Of a DNA stretch of 64,000 bases, positions 45,738 to 57,100 are shown one piece after another; position 1 is the stretch's first letter, and the number at the start of each line of letters is the position of its first letter. Both the position numbers and the translations under genes were made by a program. Below the pieces are notes generated by a model that saw nothing but the letters and a program-made list of their open reading frames with translations, ran no database searches and had not been told where the DNA came from. The stretch is from Icerya purchasi (lineage: Eukaryota > Arthropoda > Insecta > Hemiptera > Monophlebidae), in NCBI GenBank assembly GCA_039619475.1, contig CM077115.1, positions 558,960,374 to 559,024,373 on the forward strand. The letters are read 5' to 3'.

Positions 45738-46005
45738 TTCGTGTTTAATTAAAACTATTTCATCGTGTTTAATTGAAACTATTTCATCCTGTTTAATTAA
45801 AACTATTTCATCGTGTTTAATTAAAACTATTTCATCGTGTTTAATTAAAACTATTTCATCCTGTTTAATTAAAACTATTTCATCCTGTTTAATTAAAACT
45901 ATTTCATCGTGTTTAATTAAAACTATTTCATCCTGTTTAATTAAAACTATTTCATCCTGTTTAATTAAAACTATTTCATCCTGTTTAATTAAAACTATTT
46001 CATCC
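45738..46005. repeat. 24-bp tandem repeat, about 11 copies
   Basis: The unit tttaattaaaactatttcat plus c(g/c)tg is repeated about 11 times with a g/c variant site. As 24 is a multiple of 3, both strands are open through the array: Ser-Cys-Leu-Ile-Lys-Thr-Ile-Ser on plus and Asp-Glu-Ile-Val-Leu-Ile-Lys-Gln on minus. It lies at the 3' end of the LINE and is more likely a UTR minisatellite than a protein repeat. Confidence 0.95.
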
Positions 46006-46129
46006 GTATTATTGAATTCAAGCAACCGGTGATGATCCTTGGAGACATTTTATTTCTCTCTCTCCACCAGCAAATATTAAACCCGATCTTTATTAGGGAT
46101 TATTGCCTTTAAGTATTTTTTTTTTGCCG

Positions 46130-47160
46130 ACTACTAATCTTTTTGATTATCGTCGTTTTTGCTTTTCCCCAAATTGATATTCCATACATGATTCTGGACA
46201 ATACTACAGCATTCTAGTATACACGCAGACTACCACATGGGGTATTGAAAGAGCCAATTTATAAAGTGCCGGTAGCATTTGCCTGATTTTATTAGATAAA
46301 TTTATAACATGCTTGTCGCAAAATAATGTTCTGTTGATGATTAATCCTAAACATTTAACCTCTTCTGTCGTTTCCAGTTGTGTACACCTACAGTTCGAAG
46401 TAGAAATCAAATAATAATGTAAACAATTATTGTTATGCATTGTAATAGATGGTTTATATGTGTTCTATATCTACTGGACGTTCTAATATACAACGCCTTC
46501 GAGATTTTTTTTGTATTAAGAGTCAGATGTTTATCATGCGCCCACCTACACATACTATTCACATCCTCTTGCAAGAGTTTTTTGTCCTCATGGATGTCGT
46601 GGTGCTCGGTAATGAGTGCTATATCATCATCCGCATAAGCAAAGACTATTGAGTTTTTAGCGAATTTATAAAGGGGGTTGGTATAAACCAAAAATAACAG
46701 TGGGGCTAAAATAGTTTCTTGTCCCACCCTTGTTGGTGCAATTTCCTCTCTACTTATTCTTTATCGATTTTTACTACGCTCTTTCTATTATACAAATAAC
46801 TTTCAAACATTTATTTTGTCTACTTACGTTTCCCATTCCTTCATATCTCGTAATAATATTTGATGGTTTATTGCATCGAATGCTTTACTAATGTCTATAG
46901 AAATTATAATAAATTATTTACCGTTTGCCACCACCCCTTACTTATCCTATTTGTTAGTACTCTTAAGAGGTTGTTGATGTTCCTTCTCTAAAACCAAATT
47001 GATTATTACGCAATAAATCGTTTCTCTCCAAATAATTTCTTAGATGAAACGCAAGGTATCGTTCCAAAATTTTTACTAAAGCCGGAATTATAGTAATTGG
47101 TCTATAATCGTAACAAGCACTAAGCCGTTTTCATATATAGGCGTCTAATGACAACCGGTT
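46130..47160 (-). pseudogene. CR1/Jockey-like reverse transcriptase
   Basis: On the minus strand YRPITIIPALVKILERYL and NNQFGFREGTSTT (about 47110-46960) are RT motifs 1-2, and ISIDISKAFDAINHQILL (about 46910-46855) is motif A. The frame 46727-46407 has LAPLLFLVYTNPLYKF and FAYADDDIALIT (motif C). The frame 46440-46204 has EEVKCLGLIINRTLFCDKHV, the LG thumb motif, and SRIMYGISIWG follows to about 46150. Catalytic residues are present, but at least four frame changes and stops are seen. Confidence 0.85.
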
Positions 47161-47320
47161 TTTAGTCCATCCAGAATCCTACCTTCTTTAATCTAACGGT
47201 TAATTATCTTTGTAAGTAGTGGGGTATATCTATATTTACTTTTAATATCCGAAGATACCATCCCATTCTAGGGCTTTGACAATCGGTAATCTGTTAATTA
47301 TTTTTTCTACTTAGAACTGA

Positions 47321-47756
47321 AAATCAAACATATCGTTAACGTTAGGAATTTCGATTTGCGCATAAATGCGAACGAACAAAATTTATCTCCGAATGTTTCA
47401 TTCGAAATATGTCTACAAACAGAAAGTCACGAGCGCCCCAGGATTATTTTTCTCCTCAGGAGCTTGAAATAGATATTTTGACTATGGAAAGCACTTCACT
47501 ATTAAAATCGTGAAATATTATAGTTTCTTTTTTTAAATTTACTTGGGATTCATTTTTAAAGAATATTTTTTGCACGAAATTTATAGTATAAATATGAAAC
47601 ACTACATTAGCAGCGATTATACGCGAAATTAGTTGCGAATAATTTTAAATGAAAACCAATACGCGTTTTTTCATTTTTAAATTACCAACTCGCAAACAGA
47701 TTCGTCTACTATGTTTATTTCTTTTTTATGTTTGTTGCCGCATAACTCATATTATT
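47321..47756. other. unannotated stretch
   Basis: AT-rich; no gene, motif or repeat recognised. Confidence 0.4.
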
Positions 47757-48824
47757 CATATAGACCGATTATACTGATTTTTTGTCCCCATTTCCGGCAA
47801 TCATTCCTATTATAGCGTCCTTCATTGCTTCTATCTTCAGTAATATTCAATTCTAATTCGTTTCCCCCTCTGTCTCACTAACACAATCTAATGCTGGATA
47901 ATGCCCTCGATTGGCGATCCCGAAAAAAAAAAAATCTGTCCATTAGAAAGTATATACCATTCGGCGCTAGTATCACGCAAGTACTGATGAAAATCGACAA
48001 ACATAAACTGAATATTCATCGAAAAACGTGAAAAAATGTGGTTTCTTTAGATAATTTTTTCCTATTAGTATAACAGAGAAGACTGACCTAAAATACTATT
48101 AATTTTCCAAATTACCGTGAAAATGTTGCTTTGAATAAGGAAAGCAATTATATATTTTGATTGGAAATGCAGCTTAAAATAAAGAAATCGTTTTTTTTTT
48201 TTAAAAAAAAAGCATAAAATATGGAGAAAATGTAATATAAGAGTTGATTTTTAGCAAGAAAAAAAAAATTTAAATATAATGCTAAAAATTGTAAAGCAAA
48301 ATGTTTTTTTTTTTTAAAAAAAAAAAAAATATCGACCTAAGATTTATTATAAAAATTTAATAAAATTCACTAAAAAGTAAAAAGTAGATATTCGATAAAA
48401 AACATATTTCAGAGTCATATACTTTAAGTGATGATATATGTGTATTATGGTAATTCTTATACACATTAACTTACAAGGGTCGGCATCAAATTCATATTAA
48501 AATAATAATTAAAAAGTTGCATTGAATATTCATTAAATTGTTTCTAGATATTGCAATTTTAATTTTGGTGCCGACTCCAAAAAGTTAATATTGTACATTA
48601 ACCCGATAAAATCACCTCAAGATATATCACTCTTGTATTTTTTATCGAATGATTATTCTTTTGCTTTTTGGTGAATTTTATTAAATCTTTGTAATAAATC
48701 TTAGGTTGGTTTTTTTTTTTTTTTTTTGAAGTATAAAATGTGGCGAATAATGTGATAAAAAAGTTGATTTTTTTTTCTTCCTAAAAATCAAATTTTTTAT
48801 CACATTATTCGCCACATTTTATAC

Positions 48825-48859
<35 letters not shown>

Positions 48860-49075
48860 ATTTTAAGCTGTAAAACCATCTAAATATATAACCGCTTTCT
48901 CTATTCAAAGCAACATTTCTATCGTAATTTGGCACATTAATAGTATTTTAAGTCACAATCTTCTTTGTTATACTAATATAAGAAAAAATGATCTAAAAAA
49001 GCATGTTTTTTTACGTTTTTTGACAGATATTCATTTTCATCATGATGGGAATCAGTATAATCGGTCCACATGAAA
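47757..49075. mobile_element. palindromic foldback element (non-autonomous)
   Basis: The outer ends match as inverted repeats: tagaccgattatactgatt (47761-47779) against the complement of 49050-49068, with one mismatch. Moving inward, 47985-48200 mirrors 48850-49045 (ataatttttt-cctattagtataac, the ctattaat block, caaattac, atgttgctttgaata, cagcttaaaataaagaaat), 48340-48400 mirrors 48640-48710, and the centre mirrors across about 48530. The left arm has a roughly 205-base insertion (47780-47984). The right arm contains a secondary perfect 34-bp palindrome (48729-48762 / 48793-48826). No ORF lies inside. It resembles foldback or MITE-type elements; target-site duplications were not resolved. Confidence 0.8.
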
Positions 49076-49084
49076 ATAAGTTAT

Positions 49085-49115
<31 letters not shown>

Positions 49116-49479
49116 TTAGAGAATACTTGTAGCAATATATACATGTTATAGAAGAGGTAACAGACAGTAGGGTGTAAATTAATTACAAATCGGTCATGTT
49201 AATTTCTACAACGAAGAAAATAATAATGTGTTATGCGGCGAAAAAATAAGCTTAAATACATGTTAATTAGTTCAGAATTGAAAAGTAAAAGTTACAATTT
49301 TTCATGAAATTTTTCTCGGAAATTTAATAGTACATTTTCAGTCATTTTTTTATTTTTTTCGCAAAATTTAATTTAGTTGAACTAAAAATAAAATAATAAC
49401 AACGAACATTCCTAAAAATTGAAATAAAAGTAATTATATATGTATATATATGGTAGAAAGCTGATCAAGAAGTTAAAAT
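49076..49479. other. unannotated stretch
   Basis: A-runs near 49085-49112 and otherwise featureless AT-rich DNA. Confidence 0.4.
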
Positions 49480-49504
49480 ACGCGAAGACAGGTCAATTAA
49501 CTGT

Positions 49505-49791
49505 TACCGAACAAGCTGAACCGATTACAAGCTTTTGAATTGTGGTGTTACCGAGGAATTTTGAAGGTTCCTTGGACAGCTAAGAAGGTCTAACAAGAGA
49601 TATTCAGGGTTATGAAAAAAGACCACGACGAATTGATTAATTTAATAAAAATTCGAAAATTGAAATATTCCGGACACTTGATCCGTGGGACATTACAAAC
49701 TATTTCGATGGGAAGAATTGAAGGTAAAAGAAGCATTGGACGAAGGAAACGTATTTGGTTAGGTGATATCACGACGTGGACAGGATATTAG
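49505..49791 (+). pseudogene. RTE-like LINE C-terminal fragment
   Basis: One plus-strand frame reads NKLNRLQAFELWCYRGILKV, then PWTAKKV, a single in-frame stop (about 49589), QEIFRVMKKDHDELINLIKI, RKLKYSGHLIRG and GRIEGKRSIGRRKRIWLGDI, ending in TAG at 49791. This matches the end of insect endonuclease-reverse transcriptase proteins (RLQAFELWCYRRILRVxWTxxxxNxEVLxRM...KLxYxGHxxR...GKIxGKRxxGRRRxSWL). Only the C-terminus is present. It differs from the 26.1 kb copy and so belongs to another subfamily. Confidence 0.8.
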
Positions 49792-50340
49792 ATACACAGT
49801 GACTGGTACACTAGCGGTACCAGAATATTATCAAGACTTCGCTGGATGTCCACCCATGACCGATATCGGTTGGGACAGCAAGAAGAAAGAACACATTTCT
49901 ATGGAAAATGTGTATATTTTGTAATACGTACATCACGTAGGTCACATAAGAACTAAAAATAATAACTAAGAATTTAAATTAAATTGGGACAAAATAAATT
50001 CAATTGAATGGTGTATTACCTGCGTAAACGAAAGAAAATTTGTGTTAAAGATAGGAAACACACTGCTCAATAAACGAATGATAAGTTAAAAACTTGTGTA
50101 CTATTTTCGCTTCCTAACAGTTTACTAGGTCCGTTCATTTGTCCCTGAATAAACTAATTTAGATGTAGTGCAAAATTTATTGCAAAATATTTTAACGTTA
50201 TATGCAAAAAAAGGACACGCGACAAATTATTAATATTAAAAAATAGAAGTAAAGCTCAAAAAAATACCAATCCGTTTTAGAAAAATTACTTTTGTACAAA
50301 ATACGTAATGTTTACATGGTGGAGAGCTTTATACAGGTGA
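49792..50340. other. unannotated stretch between LINE fragments
   Basis: Probably the 3' UTR of the fragment at 49505-49791. No motif recognised. Confidence 0.35.
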
Positions 50341-50354
50341 TCTTGATTCGATAG

Positions 50355-50480
50355 ACGAATTAAGAAATACTGCGCATTACAGTTTATAGGGCATATTTAT
50401 AGAAAACATCGCATTGGGAATACTTAAATAAATATCGGGCGACTAATAGAGATTTTGGGAAACCGAAACAAGTTATGCCT
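50355..50480 (+). pseudogene. possible LINE C-terminal scrap
   Basis: The plus strand reads FDRRIKKYCALQFIGHIYRK, then HRIGNT and a stop. This resembles the (RR)RLQFxGHIYRM motif near the end of RTE/Jockey-like ORFs. It is short, so a weak call. Confidence 0.35.
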
Positions 50481-50574
50481 TAAGACATTATGTTAAAAAT
50501 GAAATACGGAACTAAAAGTGAGAAGGGGAGAGGAAAATCACAATTTTTTTCTTTTTTATTATTAAAAATAAGTT

Positions 50575-50910
50575 GCGGGTCCCGCAAGGTATACCGTCAA
50601 TCTGCGGGTGCCCAACACGACGCTTATCATTGTTTATTCGAAAAATATGTTACAGTAATTCCTTACAATTGTACTATTAATTTTCATACTTATAAATAGT
50701 GAGAAAAAATAAACTAAAAATAAAATAATAATAATAAAACAAAACTAAAAAAGATAAAAACAAAGAAGAACTATATATTTATACAATTTCATACTACATG
50801 TTCGACAAATACGAATGGTCGATTCTCTGCCACAGCCAGTTCCTATTTTATCTATCCTAATGTCATTAATGTTATCAACCAACCATTGCTCAAGTTCCTA
50901 TTTCTTAAGA
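50575..50910 (-). mobile_element. LINE 3' UTR copy (same family as 45.6 kb)
   Basis: gcgggtcccgcaagg (50575) and gcgggtgcccaacac (50603-50617), then cttatcattgtttattcgaaaaatatgtta, match 45587-45665 closely. After a spacer with an aat-rich insertion, atgttatcaaccaaccattgct and caagttccta (50870-50905) match 45668-45712. The copy holds only the 3' UTR, a severely 5'-truncated insertion or leftover. Confidence 0.75.
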
Positions 50911-51070
50911 AAGATTGTGAACGTAACTGTGTTTGCGTGAGAAGCAGAAACAATAATATGCTATAAATTTAAGTGGCGTATTTGTTAATAATAAAATTAA
51001 TAGTGTGGACACGACCTAGGAGTAAAATTATTAAATAAAATATATCGAGCAAAATTTATTTTATTTATTT
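50911..51070. other. unannotated spacer
   Basis: AT-rich sequence between two LINE tails. Confidence 0.35.
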
Positions 51071-51253
51071 ATTTTTTTTTTTTTTGGGTACGCTAACGAA
51101 GACAAACAGCAGCCCTATCAACCAAGGAATCTAAGTAAAAGCTCAAAAGAAGCATAACGTATTACATTTTAATCTAATGCGGGATTGAATGAATGAAAGA
51201 AGCTAGAATAGGAACAACTGACAAAGACGGAAACGAGAAAACATAAGAGTCAT
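51071..51253 (-). mobile_element. LINE 3' end, identical to the tail at 63.1 kb
   Basis: A T-run (poly-A on minus) is followed by 168 bases (51086-51253) that I find identical, base for base, to 63114-63281. The 63 kb copy continues into RNase H coding sequence, so this is a severely 5'-truncated insertion of the same LINE. Identity over 168 bp in such decayed surroundings implies a recent insertion. Confidence 0.9.
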
Positions 51254-53569
51254 AATTTTAAACACCAATTTTTGAAAACAATTATTTCATTTTTTATCAA
51301 AAACCCCGACGTGTTTCGAAGGCAAAGCTTCATGATCACCGGAGTTAAAAAGTCCTTTTAATTTAACCGTATTATGAAAGAAAAAAATTTCATCACCTAA
51401 CGCGTTCACTTTTCAGTCCGCTTTATGATTTAGCTGAAATTTATAGGGGCGACTTGCTATATTACTGCAGAAAGCATATTATTACAAGTAAAACTGGATT
51501 ATTTAATATTTCTGTTTTCGGAAAAGAGCCTACCAGATATAAAAAACTTGGAAAGATCCGAGCCAAAAAAAAAAAAAAAAAAGAAAAAAAAAAGCATTTG
51601 TTAATTCAAATATAATTCGATCAGACCAAAACCGAGAACAAGGTGGCGACGGAAGCAGAGGAAACAAATAACGTTTAGTAAGAGCAAAAGATGTACAAAA
51701 CTTTTTGTATTTAATAAATGGAAAGAATCGAAAAAAAATACCCCAGAAAACAGAGAAAGTGATCGAAAAAAAACTGATCGGGATTGTAAATAATTTTTGT
51801 TCAAAATAAAAGAAGTGTGCAGGGTATGACTTAAACATGAGTTCCAGCTAAGAAGGATATTATGTAGACACCTATTTTTCTCCTGTAGTAGTATATAGAC
51901 TATTATTCGTATCATCATCGGAATTGTGAATTATCCGAATTTGATGAACTATTGGGAATAGCTTTTAAATGGTCCACCCTTAAATAAATACCAGCTTGAT
52001 TTCATTGAAGTTCTTCCAGCCGAACCGGCTAAATGCATTCCACTGTCGAACAGTAAATTCCATCTGTCATTAGCAAACCTCTTAATGATGTGTGCCTGTA
52101 TTGAAGTTTCGTGCAGTTTCCACGACAGCTACCTTCTTTCAGGAAATAAACTAGTTCTTACATTTTCATAGGTCGCAGTAGCCCTATCGCAAGTTCAGAG
52201 CCGTTTTAATTATGCTTTGAAATTATTCTTTATACGTTCACATTAATCGGAAGTTTCCTTTCACTCGCTCGCCACAGCATATAACTTCTTCCCTCTCTAC
52301 TTCGGCAATATTTGGTACGCATCGGGGAGATCTTGTTTTCCGAATTTTCTTATTCATCAATCAGGTTTCACAAGATAATTACATCGTATTTATTCGACTT
52401 ACTCAATAATCTATCAAGTATTAATTCCACTTTTGTTTATAAGTTTTAATGATTTCTACTTCCACGATTCAATTTAGTACACTGTAATAACCAATATAGC
52501 TACTGATCGAGATATGAGCAGACTGTCTAGTAATATGTTAATTTCTTATTTCGCCTAAATTCCATTTTGGGTAAAAGTCTGGACGGGTATACCGACACAT
52601 TGAAAGAAATCTTTGTCAGAATGAAATATTCGATCAGAGACTGACGAAGAACTTATGAGAGGAGCAATAATAGACGAGGAGGAAAACGATCAAATGAAGG
52701 ATACACAATAAAGGATGCAGAAAGTCTGAATATTAGCATACGAGAATAAAAATAGAACGCTGAGATGGACATTAATCGTTTGGTTGAAAAGGACAACACA
52801 CTGAAGACATGTCAAGGAAAAACATCCGTCTTTAATTGGTAATAGGTCCAAAAAAAGGTTATACGCGCTGGACGCGCAGCACCGGTCTTTTTTGTCCGTT
52901 TAAAATAAAAAAAAGAACCAAACAACACTTTTATTTAAATCTTTACAAAATACAATCTAAAACTGTATATCGGGATCTTGCATCGAAATTTCAAAATCCT
53001 ACGGATCACTAGCGTACTTTTGATCTCGGGAAATTTCCAAAAATTCTTTTTTGGATTCATTAACTATGGAACCCAGAGTAAGAGGAGTGCAGTAGCTGTA
53101 TTCGAACCGGTCTCATTTGAATAAAACACCACCACCTAACCAACTATGTTATAGCAGCTGGCTACAATTAAAGTTCATTTTTTTTTTTCTTTGTAATTTT
53201 TATTCCGTCACGATTACAGACACATGAGTCGATTATTCAAACCGCGTAAAGTATTCCTTGAAAAAATTTCTCATTAATCGATTAAAAATTATAAAAAGTA
53301 TTTGACAATTTCCAAAAAAATTACACAATTCGAGAAAAACGCGTTTGGTATGTTTTACCTAGTAGAGTAGGCAGCTGCAATGAATTTTGTATAAATACTT
53401 TGAATTGCTCACTCTAAGGCGTAATCATTATTTTTAATCGGAAAAATATTAATTCTAACGGACTTTCTAGCCGTACTGCATAAACTTTCACACGGAATGG
53501 GCAAGAAAACGTCAAATATCGAATGCCTTATAAGAAGACGACAAGTATTTTATTTACAACAGGCAGGCA
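51254..53569. other. unannotated stretch
   Basis: No gene recognised. A-runs at 51568-51594. The overlapping minus frames at 51530-51918 are Phe/Ser-rich because of the A-runs. T-run near 53179-53190. Confidence 0.45.
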
Positions 53570-53574
53570 CCGAA

Positions 53575-54115
53575 GTAGTTGCTAAAGTGAATTCCGTCGC
53601 AATGCGGTATTAAAGGAAATGAAATTGTAGACAGAATAGCAAGAACCGCGCAGTGGGTAGAACAATTGTCCAAAAGTTAAATTGGTAGAATTTTTTACCG
53701 GTAATCAAAGAACACATTATAACGGGGAGTGGAACGTCGAGTACCAACAGAGTAGTAATCTCAAAAAGGGAGAGATTATTCAAGAATATGAAAATATGTC
53801 CCAAGGGTCTTTGGAAGAGACTTTATGGTAACGATAATGAGATTGAGAACAGGACACAACAAAACCCCCGTTCATTTGGCAAAAATTAATATTATCAATG
53901 ACAGTACATGCAGTAGTTGTAGAACAGAGGGTACAATAGATCATTTTATTTAGTAATGTAAAGTTTACGGGTAGGGATAAACTTAGAACAGAAATCCTAT
54001 CAGAGCTGCGCACCTTTCCAGTTTTTTCAGTAATAGTGACAGATCCAACGTCGAATTTAGCTGTATTAGTGTATAAATTTATAAAATACCACAATATAGA
54101 AATATAGAAATAATA
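53575..54115 (+). pseudogene. RNase H-type LINE C-terminus (plus strand)
   Basis: At about 53587-53650 the plus strand reads IPSQCGIKGNEIVDRIARTA, the end of an RNase H domain (IPSHCGIxGNExVDxxAxxA). At about 53818-53955 it reads MVTIMRLRTGHNKTPVHLAK and then CSSCRTEGTIDHFI, followed by a stop and CKVYG, the C-x2-C...H-x4-C knuckle. Both parts are in LINE order on one strand. Several stops are present. An A-run at 54191-54212 may be its poly-A tail. The minus frames at 53610-54094 are antisense shadows. Confidence 0.78.
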
Positions 54116-54270
54116 AATAAGAAAGTTCTATAAAATACCTTATATAGGGTTAAGAAAAAGAAAAAACTTGCTAAATGGTGAAGGCTAAGCCAAAAAAAAA
54201 AAAAAAAAAAAAACCTTAAGTGGAAATCATAGAACAAAAAAGAACTCATAATTTCTTATATATATATATT

Positions 54271-55790
54271 AGCGGTACTACCAGACGTTGCCCGGGTAAG
54301 AATATGATCCGTAGAAAACACTTTAGATCTACATTTTTTATTTCACTTTTTATTCATCTCATATTCAAGTCTAATAAATAAAATGAAAATTCTTAATTGA
54401 TAATGGATAAAAATTACATCTTATAAATGAGGTAAATAACGGTTAATTCTTAAGTCTAAACAATATTGTTGTTTTAAATTATAGTAACGAATTTTTAATG
54501 TAATCCAATTTGCAGGGTGAACAATATTTTTTGTCAATTCGTCTTTTGCCAATATAAATAGATTAGATGGTTTACTCACGCGTGAGCATGCAAAGTATAA
54601 TTGGCCATGGGGGAAACATGGATTTTCTAAGTCCAGGCCACAAATGGACATTGTCCGCCCTTGAAATTTGTTGATGGTCATTACGAATGCCAAACGAATC
54701 GTAAATTGAATCCGTCTGAATAGGATTGTAGCCTCTAACGGTATCATTGGAATACATAACGCAGAACGATTTCCCTCTTAAACTTTCCGTTCAAAATGGT
54801 TGCTTCAGAAACATCCGTTCGTGTGCCGTTGCATAATCTGGGTGGTTTTAAATTACGAAGCAAAATTATTGACGAACCAATGTTCAATCGAAAATTGTGT
54901 GGTAGCATTCCTAGTAAACTCAGTTGGATAATTTACCGTTTCGTTTTCATCAACGATAGTGTCGATTGATCTGAAAGACTTCGCCTGGCAAGAATTGTTA
55001 AATCTGAAAATTAATTTCGCCAACATCGACATTTTTCGTTGCCAAAATAGCACATTCACTAAGCCAATTATGATTCAATTAACTATTCAGTATTGCCGGG
55101 AAGACACTCTCAATTAATTCATGTTTCGAATTAACGATAATGCAGAAACTGTGTCTGGCAATCTGATGCACTGTGTGTTTGAATGCAGTTCAGCAATTGT
55201 TCAGAAAATGTTTGCGCCGACGAATCATTTTGCAACTATACTCGCATGTTGATGGTCAATCGAGCGGTCTCGACGCTTCGCCATTAAAACGATTGTTTCA
55301 AACATGCGCTAATCTCATCGACATAAGAATAATGTGCAATGACTGACAAGGTCTGTCGGAAATCACCGGGTAGTAGTAAGACAGCAACACCGAATGGTTT
55401 GTCGTTGCCGCTTAATCCTGCATGGTTCTATGCAATGCTTCGAGCGAATGTTTATGAGCCGCAGTACATTCATCCCAGATAATGGTCGAACTCTATGGCA
55501 AATACTGCAGCCATTCCGCTCTTTTTTTTCTAATGCTACAAATTGCGTTTGATTTGTTATATACAACTTAAAAATGAATTACGACCCTTTTTTCATATAA
55601 AAAATCCTTAAAATCATGTTAAAAAATATCGAGAGCCACTTATCGGGTCCAAAACTATCCTATCTATCAAGCTGGAACCAATCGTACACATTCACAAAAT
55701 TTCATTGAAATCGGTTGGACGGTTTCGGAGATTAGCGTAAACAAACATCGTGACACGTGATTTTTATATAATATTAAAATATATATAAAG
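54271..55790 (-). mobile_element. probable Helitron remnant (boundaries uncertain)
   Basis: The helicase remnant is flanked on the left by gtactaccagacgttgcccg (54276) and on the right by tttcattgaaatcggttgga, then acaaacatcgtgacacgtg (55703-55765). Both resemble sequences dispersed in insect genomes. I suggest they belong to the element, but I could not identify the TC 5' end or the hairpin-CTRR 3' end. Confidence 0.45.
54421..55560 (-). pseudogene. Helitron/PIF1-type helicase, C-terminal half
   Basis: Reading the minus strand from 55560 down: IIWDEC (Walker B, DEC/DEA type) near 55495, then PGDFRQTLSVIAHYS (motif III, GDFRQTLPVI) near 55380, VDEISACLKQSF, LTINMRV near 55250, a segment ending WLSECAILATKNVDV near 55040, and SFRSIDTIVDENETVNYPTEF (frame 55059-54853). 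It ends with IQFTIRLAFVMTINKFQGRT and PCFPHGQLYFACSRV (frame 54747-54421), the C-terminal helicase motifs V and VI. These are characteristic of PIF1-like helicases of eukaryotic Helitrons. Frameshifts occur at nearly every junction. The Rep domain and the Walker A segment are not recognised in this window. Confidence 0.88.
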
Positions 55791-55799
55791 TAAAGTAAG

Positions 55800-56056
55800 T
55801 CCTATAACCTTGACAAGGGGTCGGGGATTTTGAAATTAAGGTTCGCAATGTACTAAACCCAATGGCACTAATGAGAGTAGTGGGGCCAGTTCCTTTCTCT
55901 CGGTTGCCTTTATTTTCCCCTATTTCTCTGGTGTCCAATTATTTCAGTTTGGATAGACCTGGGAGAGACTTAGATTCGGAACGAGACAAGTCTCAAACCT
56001 GTGACCTCTGATTTGGTAGCCAAGTGCTTTAACCACCAGGTTACCGAGCTGCCGTA
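55800..56056 (-). mobile_element. tRNA-derived SINE (minus strand), second family
   Basis: On the minus strand the head (56056 to about 55985) reads cggcagctcggtaacctggt, then ggttaaagcacttggctacc, then aggtcacaggtttgagac. The first part holds an A-box-like element and the last a decayed B-box (GGTTTGAGAC for GGTTCGANNC). The body continues to about 55800. It is unlike the SINEs at 13.7 and 35.3 kb. An adjacent (ta)n tract (56057-56074) abuts the head. Confidence 0.65.
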
Positions 56057-56080
56057 CATATATATATATATATACATTAA

Positions 56081-56507
56081 AACTCAGACACTTTGGCTTC
56101 GCAAGGGGCTCTGCCCTTTGACCCTTCTTGCATACATTTCTATTTCTCTTCTATATACTTTACATAAAATAATCGACATTTACAACGTAATTTTTACCGA
56201 CATCTATACAAAAAAAAAAAGAATAACCTAATCACAAAAATCCTATCCCAACATTTAACTTTCATTACATAAAATTGATACTACAAAAGGATATAAATCA
56301 CTTCTAACAAATTAATAAAATATCTTAAAATATTACAAATTTCAAAACATATTCTTATTAACATAAAACAAATAATAATATCAATTTAAATTCTTAAAAA
56401 AACATAATATAATAATTTTTTTGTTACAAAATCTAATTGGTGCATGATTAAGAATGACGTTTTCATTTAACATTTAACTTTCGTTACATAAAATTGAGAC
56501 AAAACCT

Positions 56508-56552
<45 letters not shown>

Positions 56553-57100
56553 TACAATGTAATTCTATAGCCTGCTCCCATTAAATTTCGTAACAAAAAA
56601 ATATCGCAGTTTTATGTAACGAAAGTTAAATGTTAAATGAAAACGTCATTCTTAATCATGCACCAATTAGATTTTGTAACAAAAAAATTATTATATTATG
56701 TTTTTTTAAGAATTTAAATTGATATTATTATTTGTTTTATGTTAATAAGAATATGTTTTGAAATTTGTAATATTTTAAGATATTTTATTAATTTGTTAGA
56801 AGTGATTTATATCCTTTTTTAGTATGTTAAGTTGTTTCGGTAGTTAAATAAAATTTATGGTATAAATTATTGGTTGTATTTTTTTTTTTTTATTATATAA
56901 AATTAATTTGAAAATATTTTAGTTTAAATGAAATAAGGATAGGATTTTCGTGATTATGTTATTTCTTATTGTGTCAATGTCGGTAAGAATGACGTTCTAA
57001 ATTTTGATCAGTTTATACAAAGTATAGTAGAGAAAAAGATATAAATGTAAGCAAGAGGGGTCAAGGGGCAGAGCTCCCTGCGAGGCCAAAATGACCGAGG

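Larger units (their letters stand above)
45587..47320 (-). mobile_element. decayed CR1/Jockey-like LINE with 3' UTR
   Basis: RT pieces on the minus strand (47150-46200) are followed by a tandem array (45738-46005) and a 3' UTR. That UTR contains tgggcacccgcgg and ttgtgggacccgc (45587-45630), motifs shared with the tails at 4642 and 50575. The order RT, then 3' UTR, assigns that orphan tail family to this LINE type. The 5' end (endonuclease) is absent or unrecognisable above 47320. Confidence 0.72.

Noticed and set aside
45718..46032. Repeat-protein-like frames SCLIKTIS / DEIVLIKQ
   Set aside because: Both strands are open through a 24-bp tandem array beside a LINE 3' end; no evidence favours a protein.
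51530..51918. Phe- and Ser-rich minus frames resembling membrane segments
   Set aside because: The hydrophobic stretch comes from A-runs on the plus strand; no start context or family motif.
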